64,000 bases of DNA from Parablautia muri (GTDB taxonomy: Bacteria; Bacillota; Clostridia; Lachnospirales; Lachnospiraceae). Positions 35,820 through 44,523 of this stretch are shown here, piece after piece. The stretch lies in contig NZ_QZDT01000012.1 in the NCBI RefSeq assembly GCF_009917485.1, forward strand, positions 1 to 64,000, in the 5' to 3' direction. The position numbers and the translations under genes are program-made. Numbering within the stretch: position 1 is the first letter of the stretch; each line of letters opens with the position of its first letter. The notes beneath the pieces are model-generated. The model was not told the DNA's origin. It saw only the letters and a list, made by a program, of their open reading frames with translations, and made no database searches.

Positions 35820-36269
35820 ATGAGGTATTTTTTTGTGATTTTGGGAATTTTCGGAGCGGAGTGGAAGGTGAAAAATGATATAGAGGAGAGGATGGAGGAA
35901 GGGAGGACGAAGGAGAAGTGCGGAGGCTTTTTGCTGATAAGGAAGCATCATAACAGAGGGGCTTTTTTGAATGCAGGGCAGGATAGGCGGAAAGTGGTTG
36001 TGAGGCTGTCCGTTTGTCTGACAGCAGCACTTACGGTTTTGTTTTTGGCAACGCTTGGAAATGCAGGAAAAGGGCTTTTGAAGTGGGGGCTTACTTTCTT
36101 GCTGGGAGGTGCTTATAGTAATACCTATGACAGGCTTGTGCGGAAATATGTAGTGGATTATGTGAGTTTTAATGTGCCATTTGGCCTTCGGAAGGTAATT
36201 TTTAACATAAGTGATTTCTGCATAATGGTGGGAGCGCTGCTGAGCGTGATCGGCTGGGAGAAGCAATAA
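35820..36269 (+). CDS. Divergent signal peptidase II (LspA)-like protein
   Basis: This 149-residue membrane protein matches the aspartyl signal peptidase II pattern in its second half. HNRGAF corresponds to the N-x-GAAF motif. GGAYSNTYDRLVRKYVVDYVSF corresponds to the GGALGNxxDRxxxGxVVDF motif with the first catalytic Asp. FNISDFCIMVG corresponds to FNxADxxIxxG with the second. The N-terminal half is short, charged and unlike LspA, and a normal first helix is not obvious. The start at 35820 is set by GGAGG seven bases upstream. It may be a specialised or inactive paralogue of LspA. Confidence 0.7.
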   Translation: MRYFFVILGIFGAEWKVKNDIEERMEEGRTKEKCGGFLLIRKHHNRGAFLNAGQDRRKVVVRLSVCLTAALTVLFLATLGNAGKGLLKWGLTFLLGGAYSNTYDRLVRKYVVDYVSFNVPFGLRKVIFNISDFCIMVGALLSVIGWEKQ

Positions 36270-36366
36270 ACTGTTTTTCCGCAGGTCAGGCAGCAACATA
36301 GCCAGGAGGGGACGGCGGTGAACCTGTGAAAACATTGGCAGCGGCCTTTTGCAACAGTTAGATTTG

Positions 36367-36397
36367 GTAACAGTGAAGCCGAAGGCTGAACGGTTAC
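36367..36397. other. Small hairpin in the gap before the GntR operon
   Basis: GTAAC (36367-36371) with GTTAC (36393-36397) encloses AGCC (36377-36380) and GGCT (36384-36387). It lies in 36270-36420, which otherwise holds no gene. It may be a terminator remnant of the LspA-like gene; no U-tract follows directly. Confidence 0.3.
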
Positions 36398-36426
36398 GGT
36401 CTTTTTTACGTTTATAAAAATAAGTC

Positions 36427-36473
36427 TTGACAAAGTGTCTCTATTGCGTTATTGTATTAATTAAGTAATACAA
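36427..36473 (+). promoter_or_regulatory. Promoter with overlapping GntR/YtrA-type operator
   Basis: TTGACA (36427-36432), 17 bases, then TATTGT (36450-36455) form a promoter. The perfect inverted repeat TTGTATTA (36452-36459) and TAATACAA (36466-36473) covers the -10. It resembles the operators of YtrA-subfamily GntR repressors, so the downstream GntR protein probably represses its own operon. Confidence 0.8.
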
Positions 36474-36497
36474 TAATACAAAGAAAGGAAGATATGC

Positions 36498-36866
36498 ATG
36501 GCGTGGAATTTAAATTCGGATCGTCCTATTTATGCCCAAATCCTTGATGTGATACAGCTTCGTATTATCTCAGGCCGGTACCGTCCAGGGGAGAAGATAC
36601 CGAGTGTGCGGGATTTAGCGGCAGAGGCAGGCGTAAATCCCAATACAATGCAAAAGGCATTGGCCGAGCTGGAGAGAAACGGATTAGTGGTAACCCAGAG
36701 AACAAGTGGCAGGATGGTAACGGAGGACATGGATATGATTCAAACGACCCGCAATAAGCTTGCCAGAGAGCAGGTAAGTGAGTTTATTGATAAAATGAAG
36801 GAATTAGGATTTAGCAAAAAGGAAGTAGTGGAACTTTTTGAGAGAATGGGAGGGGAAGACGCATGA
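36498..36866 (+). CDS. GntR-family regulator, YtrA subfamily
   Basis: This 122-residue protein has an N-terminal winged helix (PIYAQILDVIQLRIISGRYRPGEKIPSVRDLAAEAGVNPNTMQKALAELERNGL) and only a short C-terminal helix pair. This is the YtrA layout, with no effector domain. Such repressors control adjacent ABC transporter genes and respond to cell-envelope stress or unknown cues. AGAAAGGA lies upstream. Its stop overlaps the start of the ATPase gene by four bases. Confidence 0.92.
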   Translation: MAWNLNSDRPIYAQILDVIQLRIISGRYRPGEKIPSVRDLAAEAGVNPNTMQKALAELERNGLVVTQRTSGRMVTEDMDMIQTTRNKLAREQVSEFIDKMKELGFSKKEVVELFERMGGEDA

Positions 36867-37564
36867 ATGCACTGGTAGAAGTAATCAATCTTACCAAGAT
36901 TTATGAGAAGAAAAAGATAGCGTTAGACCATATGAATCTTACCATACCCAGAGGAAAGATTATCGGGCTTTTAGGGCCTAATGGAAGCGGAAAGACTACG
37001 TTGATTAAGCTGATGAACGGTTTGCTGGAAGCTACGGAGGGAGAAGTGCTGATGAATGGGCACAGGCCCGGGCCACAGACGAAGAACTGGATTTCTTACC
37101 TGCCGGAGCGGACCTATTTCCATAATAATATGCGCGTTGATGAGCTGATTCGTTTTTTCTGTGACTTTTATCAGGACTTTCGCCCGGAGCGGGCAAGGCA
37201 GATGCTGTCTAACTTAAACATCAGTGAAAACGCCAAGTTAAAGACATTGTCTAAGGGAACTAAGGAAAAGGTGCAGCTTATCATGGTGATGAGCCGGGAG
37301 GCGCAGCTATATGTTTTGGATGAACCGATAGCAGGCGTGGATCCGGCAGCAAGGGATTATATTTTACGGACGATTATTACCAATTATAATGAAAATGCCA
37401 CCGTACTTTTATCAACTCATTTAATTTCCGATATTGAGAAGGTATTGGATGAAGTTATATTTATCCGAAATGGGAGAGTGATACTTCAGGATACAGTGGA
37501 AAATATCCGGGAATGCAGAGGAAAGTCGGTAGATGCATATTTCAGGGAGGTGTTTGCATGTTAG
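36863..37564 (+). CDS. ABC transporter ATP-binding protein (YtrB-like)
   Basis: This 233-residue ATPase has Walker A GPNGSGKTT (about residues 36-44), signature LSKGTKEKVQ and Walker B LYVLDEPIAGVD. The degenerate signature (SKGTKEK rather than SGGQ) is usual for ABC-2 type exporters controlled by YtrA regulators. Coupled by a four-base overlap to the regulator, and its end overlaps the permease start by seven bases. Substrate unknown. Confidence 0.92.
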   Translation: MNALVEVINLTKIYEKKKIALDHMNLTIPRGKIIGLLGPNGSGKTTLIKLMNGLLEATEGEVLMNGHRPGPQTKNWISYLPERTYFHNNMRVDELIRFFCDFYQDFRPERARQMLSNLNISENAKLKTLSKGTKEKVQLIMVMSREAQLYVLDEPIAGVDPAARDYILRTIITNYNENATVLLSTHLISDIEKVLDEVIFIRNGRVILQDTVENIRECRGKSVDAYFREVFAC

Positions 37565-38403
37565 GGAAACTGTTAAAACATGAATGGAAAGCAGTTTGGA
37601 AGGTGCCGATGCTTTTGATTGCGATACTGATGATCACCGCAGTGATGGCCGGGCTTACCTTTGCTCTGCCTATATGGGACAGCGAGTGGGTTGGACTTCC
37701 GCTTTCGGGAATAATGTTAATTTGTATGTTTTATTTTGCAATAATAGCGGTGACTGTGGGAATTATGATTTATTTTGCGGTACGGTATTACAAAAATATG
37801 TTTACGGACGAGGGATATTTAACCCATACTCTGCCGGTAACCGCCCGACAGCTTCTTTTAAACAAAACGATTACCATGAGTGCGTGGAATCTGATTGCAA
37901 TGCTGGCGGTGGTGATCAGTATATTTGTCTTTTTTGCAATTATGATATTGTCATTGGCGCCTAAGGACAGCAGTTTTACCAGAGAGCTTATGGAAACAAT
38001 CAGAGCCTGGCCGGAAGTATTAAAATCTCCTTATATGGACGGATTTGAAGGATTTTGTATTGGAGGACTGCTTGTGGTGCTGATAGGAGCGTTTAGCAAT
38101 AGCATGATGTTGATCGGCGCGATTACTTTAGGCCAGATGGTACGCAAGCATAGAATACTGGGAGCGGTAGGCGCTTATTTTGGGCTGACTATTATTGTTC
38201 AGATTTTCAGTACGGTAATTATGATTCCTATGATGGTGAAAATGATGGATTCATCTTATTACGACAGCGCATATGGTGCACAGTCGCCTTTCCCGATTTT
38301 GACATCTTTTTATTTCCTGGTGGCAGGTGTGTCGCTGGTATTGGGGATAGGGCTGTATTTTATGAGCGAGTATTTGATCCGTCATAAGCTTGAATTAGAG
38401 TAG
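37558..38403 (+). CDS. ABC-2-type permease of the GntR operon
   Basis: This 281-residue protein has about six membrane segments and starts MLGKLLKHEWKAVWK, common in ABC-2 permeases of this operon type. The start at 37558 is set by GGAGG eight bases upstream, overlapping the ATPase stop. The operon regulator-ATPase-permease is complete and ends at a terminator at 38455. Confidence 0.85.
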   Translation: MLGKLLKHEWKAVWKVPMLLIAILMITAVMAGLTFALPIWDSEWVGLPLSGIMLICMFYFAIIAVTVGIMIYFAVRYYKNMFTDEGYLTHTLPVTARQLLLNKTITMSAWNLIAMLAVVISIFVFFAIMILSLAPKDSSFTRELMETIRAWPEVLKSPYMDGFEGFCIGGLLVVLIGAFSNSMMLIGAITLGQMVRKHRILGAVGAYFGLTIIVQIFSTVIMIPMMVKMMDSSYYDSAYGAQSPFPILTSFYFLVAGVSLVLGIGLYFMSEYLIRHKLELE

Positions 38404-38454
38404 GGCAAAGATATAAGCAGATTGGTTTATGAAACGAAATTATGAGGTAAAATT

Positions 38455-38491
38455 AAGGCAGAGTTTTGCGTGGATGCGGACTCTGCCTTTC
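38455..38491 (+). terminator. Rho-independent terminator of the GntR-ABC operon
   Basis: AAGGCAGAGT (38455-38464) pairs with ACTCTGCCTT (38480-38489), followed by TTC. It lies about 50 bases after the permease stop. Confidence 0.7.
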
Positions 38492-38535
38492 ATATAGTAC
38501 GTTGGCGGAGCGCCAGAGCATTTTTCAGACACGCT

Positions 38536-39486
38536 CTAGGCAGTGATTAGAGAACCTGCTTTTCCTTTTAAGGCATCGGCTGCTGCTTCAAGGGAAGTAA
38601 TCAACACGCTGCCTTCTTTATTTACGGTAAGATAAGAGATGGCGGCTTCGATTTTTGGGAGCATAGTACCTTTGCCAAACTGTCCTTCGTCAATCATTCT
38701 TTTGGCTTCGGTTATGGTAAGGGATGAAATGTTCTTTTGCTCAGGCGTTCCAAAATTTCTGTAAACATTAGGGACACTGGTCAGGATGATGAGCTGGTCG
38801 GCCATAAGGTCGCCGGCAAGTTTCCCTGCAATGGCGTCCTTTTCAATAACAGCCGAGGCCCCTTTTAAGGTATGCTTTTGTTCCATGACAGGGATACCGC
38901 CGCCGCCGCAGGCAATGACGATCTGACCGGCCTCAGAAAGTGTGCGGATGGCCTCAATTTCCACAATGTCGATAGGCTTAGGTGCGGCAATGATTCGGCG
39001 AAAACCTTTACCGGGTATCTCCTGCACATAATTGCCTTTCTTGATTTCTATTTCAGCGTCATCGGATGACATATTTCGTCCAATCAGCTTGGTGGGTTCA
39101 TAAAAGGCATCATCATAAGGGTCCACCGTTACCTGGGTTAAAATGGTAGAAACGGTTTTACTGATTCCCCGGCTTAAGAGTTCAGCTTTCAGGGAATTTT
39201 GGATATCGTAGCCCACATAGCCCTGACTCATGGCACTGCAGACGCACATGGGCGCCGGCGTGTAATCAATATAAAGACGGCGCAGCTCTGTCATAGCCTT
39301 GTGAATCATGCTGATCTGGGGGCCGTTGCTGTGGGTGATGGTAAGCTGATAGCCTGCCTCCACCAAATCTGCCAGTGTTCTGGCGGTAACCTTGACAGCG
39401 TCCCGCTGCTGGGTGGTGGTGTGGCCTAAGGCATTATGCCCAAGGGAAACCACTGCTTTTTTCTTATGACTTGTCATTGGATTCAT
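38536..39486 (-). CDS. arcC: Carbamate kinase
   Basis: This 316-residue amino-acid-kinase-fold enzyme makes ATP from carbamoyl phosphate (or the reverse). Typical motifs are VVSLGHNAL at the start (N rather than G at the usual GGNAL), THSNGPQ, EIPGKGFRRIIAAPKP, IACGGGGIPV, EKDAIAGKLA and FGKGTMLPKIEAA. Length is normal. No arginine deiminase or ornithine carbamoyltransferase gene lies beside it, so the linked pathway is unclear. AGAAAGG lies about ten bases before the ATG. Confidence 0.92.
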   Translation of the reverse strand: MNPMTSHKKKAVVSLGHNALGHTTTQQRDAVKVTARTLADLVEAGYQLTITHSNGPQISMIHKAMTELRRLYIDYTPAPMCVCSAMSQGYVGYDIQNSLKAELLSRGISKTVSTILTQVTVDPYDDAFYEPTKLIGRNMSSDDAEIEIKKGNYVQEIPGKGFRRIIAAPKPIDIVEIEAIRTLSEAGQIVIACGGGGIPVMEQKHTLKGASAVIEKDAIAGKLAGDLMADQLIILTSVPNVYRNFGTPEQKNISSLTITEAKRMIDEGQFGKGTMLPKIEAAISYLTVNKEGSVLITSLEAAADALKGKAGSLITA

Positions 39487-39555
39487 GATTGATAAACCTT
39501 TCTATGGAATAGATTTTTGTATTTATGCGGCAAGCATTAGTTTCAGCTTATAATT

Positions 39556-39583
39556 ATAATAAAGCACAAAAATAGTATATCAA
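39556..39583 (-). promoter_or_regulatory. Probable promoter of the carbamate kinase gene
   Basis: On the reverse strand TTGATA (39583-39578) and TATTAT (39561-39556) are 16 bases apart, about 70 bases before the start codon. Confidence 0.45.
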
Positions 39584-39825
39584 AAGAGGGGGGATTTGTA
39601 CAGCATATGAGAAATGGAGGAAAGGTAACAGTTGTGTAGAAGGTATTCGGAGGAGTATAATAGAAGTAATAATTGTGAGGCGATCTTCTCAAGGCGTGGA
39701 GTGCATTTGAAAATTCATACCTACCCCAAGTTTAAAATCACCTGAATATAGTGTCGCCGTAGTTATGGTTAGTGCCACCATATGAAATACTTCAATAATG
39801 TGAATGCAGGAGGATTAAGAGGAAA
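39584..39825. other. Gap without a recognised gene
   Basis: I see no coding frame with a ribosome binding site and no strong hairpin in this stretch. It ends in the GGAGGATTAAGAGGAAA site of the esterase-like gene. Confidence 0.4.
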
Positions 39826-40920
39826 ATGGAAAAATGGAATGACTGGGACAAGGAAAAAGAACGGCTGGTGGAACCAATTTGCGATGATTTGCAATACTGC
39901 GGCAGGATTGATGACAGGGACGTAGGCGCGCCCGTATTTACCATGCCGGGCAGCTTTGTGCGCATGAAGTTTACAGGATCTTCTTATGTGAAGGCTGTGG
40001 TGGTGAATAAGAGCTTTTACAATGATCCCTGGGTAGGAGTGCTGCTGGATCAGGAGCAGGCGAAAAGGAAGATTGAAAAGGATGGAGAGCCGGTGGTACT
40101 GACTTTAGCAGAAAATCTGGAAAAGGGTGAGGAACATATGATCACCTTTTTTAAACGGATGGACCACAGCCATGAGTACGCCTTTTTGGGATTCCTTTTG
40201 GAATATGGCAGCAGGGTGATAAAAGGGGCGGCCCTTCCCAGAAAAAAGATGGAATTTTATGGGGATGGCGTAACCGCAGGCGAGGCATCAGAGGCAATAG
40301 GATATTGTGGTAAGCCGGACCCGGACCATAGGGGAGAGCTTTCCAATGCATATTTTTCCTATGCCTGGGCAGCGGCCCGCATGCTCCATGCCCGGGTGCA
40401 CCTGGTGGCGCAAAACGGAATTGCTTTTCAAGACGGCGCCGGATATTTTATGGAAGGTAAAAGGGGAATGGAAAGCTGTTATACGAAGGTGGGGTTTGTC
40501 GGGAAAGAAGGAGAAAATGCAGAACCGGCAGAGTGGGATTTTCACCGTTATACGCCCCATGTGGTGGTGGTGGCTGTGGGACAGAATGATGCCTGGCCGG
40601 AGGATATTATGAAGGAAGATGACAAAGGAGAAAAAGCTAAGGTATGGAGGGAGCGTTATAAGCAATGGATATTATCCCTGCGGCGTTTGTACCCAAAAGC
40701 GTGGATTATTCTGACGACTACCATACGGGCGCATCATTCCGGCTGGGACAGGAACATTGGAAAAGTGTGCGCGGAATTAAACGATTCCAGGATAGCGCAT
40801 TTTCTGTATGGAGAAAATGGAAGGGGAACGCCGGGGCATGTGCGGGTACAGGAGGCAATGAATATGGCTCTGGAGCTGCATGGGTTCATCAATGGATTGG
40901 GAAATGATGTATGGGAATAG
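39826..40920 (+). CDS. CE2-like SGNH esterase lacking the catalytic serine
   Basis: This 364-residue protein has the two-domain layout of family 2 carbohydrate esterases: a beta-sandwich (about residues 20-140) followed by an SGNH domain. Where active enzymes read GDS, this one reads FYGDGVTAGE, with glycine replacing the nucleophile serine. Block III (VVVVAVGQNDAW) is present. The terminal Asp-x-x-His region is altered to GRGTPGHVRVQEAM. I infer a catalytically impaired or repurposed binding protein. No signal peptide is present, so it should act in the cytoplasm, also unusual for CE2. GGAGG lies upstream. Confidence 0.65.
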   Translation: MEKWNDWDKEKERLVEPICDDLQYCGRIDDRDVGAPVFTMPGSFVRMKFTGSSYVKAVVVNKSFYNDPWVGVLLDQEQAKRKIEKDGEPVVLTLAENLEKGEEHMITFFKRMDHSHEYAFLGFLLEYGSRVIKGAALPRKKMEFYGDGVTAGEASEAIGYCGKPDPDHRGELSNAYFSYAWAAARMLHARVHLVAQNGIAFQDGAGYFMEGKRGMESCYTKVGFVGKEGENAEPAEWDFHRYTPHVVVVAVGQNDAWPEDIMKEDDKGEKAKVWRERYKQWILSLRRLYPKAWIILTTTIRAHHSGWDRNIGKVCAELNDSRIAHFLYGENGRGTPGHVRVQEAMNMALELHGFINGLGNDVWE

Positions 40921-40964
40921 ATTGAAAAATCATCCTGATGGCTGATTTTATCAATCTTCTTTTT

Positions 40965-41139
40965 AAGCAGTATCGCAAGCAGGCTTGCGATATGCATGGG
41001 GATTAGTGTGAGAAGTACTTCTAGCCACTCACAGCAGGGGCTGTTTCGTGGAGAAGTACTAAGTCTCACACAGGAGAATGCCTAAAATACGGGCATTCTC
41101 CGCACCGATTTGAGATTCCGCAAAGCGGAATCATGGAGG
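40965..41139 (+). repeat. Run of four hairpins (families B, C, A/D) upstream of the oligopeptide transporter
   Basis: Four hairpins follow each other: TATCGCAAGC/GCTTGCGATA (40971-40992, family B); a long imperfect stem GTGTGAGA..TCTCACAC with the apical ACAGC/GCTGT (41006-41071, family C); GGAGAATGCC/GGCATTCTCC (41073-41101); and GATTCCGC-AAA-GCGGAATC followed by ATGGAGG (41114-41139, family D). The order C then A/D repeats that at 30305-30430. Confidence 0.7.
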
Positions 41140-41472
41140 GTGGGCGCGAAACATCAATGTGGAGATTTTCACGGAAAGAATGGGTTGGCATAGGCATGTA
41201 TCATAATTTTATTATCTTGACTTTTAGTCAATTTTTTACACGCTTATCAGACAGAAAAGTGTGTTTTTTTTGCCCAAAAAGAGAGGTGGACATAATTGAC
41301 AATGCAAAAATAGTTCCATTCACTGATAAATTAAACATAATTCACAGAATAATAAATTTTACCTTGCTTTTTTTGTGCATTTGTGCTACTCTTTTAAGAG
41401 TACGAAGAATATAGAATTGTTAGTAAGAATAAACTATATTTTTCAAAAAACAAATCAGGAGGTAGAAAAGTT
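41140..41472 (+). other. Untranslated region before the binding-protein gene
   Basis: This AT-rich stretch has no convincing gene. An open frame of about 90 codons from 41133 begins in the hairpin element and lacks protein-like features. An inverted repeat TACTCTT/AAGAGTA at 41387-41402 may be an operator or part of a promoter. AGGAGG at about 41458-41463 serves the gene at 41473. Confidence 0.4.
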
Positions 41473-43395
41473 ATGAAAGCACGTAGTAAAAGACTGGTTG
41501 CGCTTTTTGCAACTCTTGCTATGACCGTGTCTTTACTGGCAGGCTGTGGCGGCGGAACTTCCGAACCGGCTAGCAGCGATACGTCAGGCAGCGGTACTGA
41601 AGCGGGGCAGGAGGAAGCGCCTGACGCAGCAGGAGATGCAGATGCAGCGGATACCGGCGATGCAGCAGACACCAGCACAGCTTCAGGTGATGTAAACAGC
41701 ACACCGAGAAATGAAACTTTATATTTTGCAGGTCAGCAGTGGGGAACTATAAATGACTGGAATCCCTTCTCAGCTAATTCCAACAATGCAATGGCAATTC
41801 AGCAGAAGGATTCTTCCCGTACATTGATTTATGAAACATTGTTTATGTTTAATATGTTAGATGGCGAGCTTTATCCTTTACTTGCTACAGATTGGGCTTG
41901 GGATGATGATACAATGACCAGCCTGACTATTAATTTGAATCCTGATGCACACTGGAGTGATGGCTCTGCCCTTACGGCAGAGGACGTTGCTTACACATGG
42001 GACTGTAACGTTAAGTATGAGTCTTCTCTGGGCGTGGATTTTCCGAACTACATTGAATCCATTACGGCAGTAGACGATACCACAGTAGCAATCAAGTGTG
42101 CATTGGATGATGCAGGGAATCCTACGAATCCCCTGAAGGTTCAGCAGCTGTTACAGCAGATGTACATTATGCAGAAAGCATATCTTGAAACCGTTGAAGC
42201 AAGAAATGATTCCGATAAAGAAGCTATGAAACTTGACAAGATGGATGATTTGATTGCATCCGGTCCTTATATGCCTTTCTATGATGACGACCAGAAGGTT
42301 GTATTTATCAGAGATGAGAATTACTGGGGCCAGGCGGCTTCTATGTGGGGCAAGTTGCCGACACCTAAATATATTGCTCATGTGATTTATGCAGATAACA
42401 ATGCGGGACAGATTGCACTTACGGCAGGGGAAGTTGACGTTTGCCAGCAGTTTATCACAGACGTACAGAAATTATGGGAAGAAGAAGGTCTTCCAATTAC
42501 TACATACATTGACGAGCCTCCTTATGGACAGTGTGCGACCATGCCTTCCTGCTGGATGAACGTTGATGTGGAAGGTTTGGATCAGGCTGAAGTTAGAAAA
42601 GCAATTGCAATGGCTACGGATTTTGATCAGGTTATTGCATCCGCTATGTCCAATCAGTCCCCTACCTTTAAGGATGTTCCTCGTTCTACTATGAACCCTA
42701 CGGACGGCGAGCAGGCTCTATATGATCAGGCAGCAGTTAAAGATTTACAGTTCGCAGGAAATGATGTTGATGGCGCAAATGCGTTACTTGATGAAGCAGG
42801 TATCGTTGACTCTGACGGCGATGGAATCCGTGAATATAATGGCAAGCCTCTTTCCTTTAAGGCTGAATGCCCTGATGGATGGACAGACTGGATGGCTTCT
42901 CTTGAAATCGTAGCATCTTCCGCTAAGAATATTGGTATTGATATTCAGACATATTTCCCGGATACCAATACTTTCTACAATGATATCACAACAGGCTCTT
43001 TTGAAATTTGTATGAATTCTCCTTCCGGTTCATCTATTACCAACCCTTGGGGACGCTGCATGCAGTTCTTAAGCAGCCAGTACGCTGACTTGGAAGTTAA
43101 CTGGAATGGTAACTGGAGTCACTACAGGAATGACGAAGCAGATGAGATTCTTGCTAAGATTCCTCTGGAGACAGATCAGGCTACTTTAAAAGAATACTAC
43201 ACAAGATTAAATGAGATTTACCTGACAGATGTTCCTTCCTTTGCTCTGATGTACAGACCGGAATTGTTCTATGCAGTAAATGAGAGCGTGTGGACAGGAT
43301 ATCCTATGAAGGATGACGGAAGCAATATTCCTCCTACTGATTGTACAGATGGTTATGGAATTGCAGCTCTCTACAATCTGACACTGGTTGAATAA
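41473..43395 (+). CDS. Oligopeptide-type ABC transporter substrate-binding lipoprotein
   Basis: This 640-residue family 5 binding protein has a lipoprotein signal (LLAGC, Cys25), an Asp/Ala/Thr-rich linker to about residue 75, then TLYFAGQQWGTINDWNPF, TSLTINLNPDAHWSDGSALTAEDVAYTWD and VRKAIAMATDFDQV. These are hallmarks of peptide, nickel or oligosaccharide binding proteins. It is the first gene of a complete transporter (two permeases, two ATPases). The length and the WDC-type start of the domain also occur in sugar-oligomer binders of this family, so peptide specificity is not certain. Confidence 0.92.
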   Translation: MKARSKRLVALFATLAMTVSLLAGCGGGTSEPASSDTSGSGTEAGQEEAPDAAGDADAADTGDAADTSTASGDVNSTPRNETLYFAGQQWGTINDWNPFSANSNNAMAIQQKDSSRTLIYETLFMFNMLDGELYPLLATDWAWDDDTMTSLTINLNPDAHWSDGSALTAEDVAYTWDCNVKYESSLGVDFPNYIESITAVDDTTVAIKCALDDAGNPTNPLKVQQLLQQMYIMQKAYLETVEARNDSDKEAMKLDKMDDLIASGPYMPFYDDDQKVVFIRDENYWGQAASMWGKLPTPKYIAHVIYADNNAGQIALTAGEVDVCQQFITDVQKLWEEEGLPITTYIDEPPYGQCATMPSCWMNVDVEGLDQAEVRKAIAMATDFDQVIASAMSNQSPTFKDVPRSTMNPTDGEQALYDQAAVKDLQFAGNDVDGANALLDEAGIVDSDGDGIREYNGKPLSFKAECPDGWTDWMASLEIVASSAKNIGIDIQTYFPDTNTFYNDITTGSFEICMNSPSGSSITNPWGRCMQFLSSQYADLEVNWNGNWSHYRNDEADEILAKIPLETDQATLKEYYTRLNEIYLTDVPSFALMYRPELFYAVNESVWTGYPMKDDGSNIPPTDCTDGYGIAALYNLTLVE

Positions 43396-43417
43396 GATTT
43401 AGGAAATATTTAAAGAA

Positions 43418-43444
43418 CCGGCCGGGGACAGATTCTCCGGCCGG
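43418..43444 (+). terminator. GC-rich hairpin between binding protein and permease genes
   Basis: CCGGCCGG at 43418-43425 and again at 43437-43444 (a self-complementary octamer) form a stem closed by GGA/TCT, followed by ATTTTAT. It probably attenuates transcription so that the binding protein is made in excess over the permeases. Confidence 0.65.
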
Positions 43445-43508
43445 ATTTTATCAATAAGCTTTCTTGTGGAGAGTGGGCGTTTTATAAGGAATGGAAGGGG
43501 TGAAGTGT

Positions 43509-44513
43509 TTGAAAGGGTATAAGAAATATTACGGTCAGAAAATCATATGGTATCTGATTACACTTTTCTTTGCAATTGTTTTGAACTTTGTATTACCGAG
43601 ACTGATGCCGGGCGATCCAGTGGCCGGTATTGCATCGGGAGCCGTATCCGGTATGACGGATGCTACCGCGATTCAAAAGGTATATGAGGAATATGCGGAA
43701 AAGTTTGGTGTGAATAAGCCCATGATCGTGCAGTTTGGTATGTGGGCGGGAAATGCTTTAAAAGGAGATTTTGGCGTTTCCTTCAGTCAGTATCCAAGAA
43801 CGGTAGGCAACATCATATCTTCATCTATCGGATGGACATTAGCGCTGCAGCTGCCGGCTATTATAGTGGGATGGTTACTGGGTAATATTTTAGGAGCCGT
43901 GGCAGCGTACATAAAAGGTGCTTTTGATAAGGTGCTCTTGCCGGTATTCATGTTTATCAGTAATGTACCAGCTTTTGGTATGGCGATTATTCTGTTAACG
44001 GTATTCGGTATTAATTTAAAATGGTTCCCAACCAGTGGAGCGTATGGTTTTGAATTAATCCCGAATTTCAGCTGGGAATTTATCAGTTCCGTTATTTCCC
44101 ATTATCAGATGCCTTTCTGGTCAATCGTTTTGATTACCATTGGCGGTCAGGCAATTGGTATGCGTTCCATGTCTATTTACGAATTGAATGCGGATTATGT
44201 AAAATACAGTCGTTTCCTGGGAATAAAAGACAGAAAGATCGTAGGCTATGTGTTCAGAAATGCTATGCTGCCCCAGATTACCGGTTTGGCAATGTCTCTG
44301 GGAACTATGATGGGCGGCGCTCTGGTTGCGGAGATTATCTTCAGCTACCCTGGAATCGGCACGGCAATGATGACTGCGGTAAGAGGGCAGGATTATCCTC
44401 TTTTGTCAGCTTGTACATTGATTATTACTATTATGGTACTTTTAGCAAATCTGTTGGTTGAGATTCTCTATGGCGTGATTGACCCTCGTGTCAAGGCAGC
44501 TCAACAGGATTAG
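43509..44513 (+). CDS. Oligopeptide-type ABC transporter permease (DppB/OppB-like)
   Basis: This protein of about 334 residues has six membrane segments and starts [36 protein letters not shown], the usual OppB/DppB N-terminus. The cytoplasmic EAA-like loop is [34 protein letters not shown] at 43493-43500 favours the TTG at 43509; an ATG at 43491 lies too close to its own upstream AAGGA. Second gene of the transporter operon. Confidence 0.9.
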   Translation: MKGYKKYYGQKIIWYLITLFFAIVLNFVLPRLMPGDPVAGIASGAVSGMTDATAIQKVYEEYAEKFGVNKPMIVQFGMWAGNALKGDFGVSFSQYPRTVGNIISSSIGWTLALQLPAIIVGWLLGNILGAVAAYIKGAFDKVLLPVFMFISNVPAFGMAIILLTVFGINLKWFPTSGAYGFELIPNFSWEFISSVISHYQMPFWSIVLITIGGQAIGMRSMSIYELNADYVKYSRFLGIKDRKIVGYVFRNAMLPQITGLAMSLGTMMGGALVAEIIFSYPGIGTAMMTAVRGQDYPLLSACTLIITIMVLLANLLVEILYGVIDPRVKAAQQD

Positions 44514-44523
44514 GAGGTGGATT

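Noticed and set aside
41133-41414. Open frame of about 93 codons before the binding-protein gene
   Set aside because: It starts within the hairpin element, has no independent ribosome binding site and its translation shows no domain or clear membrane protein pattern.
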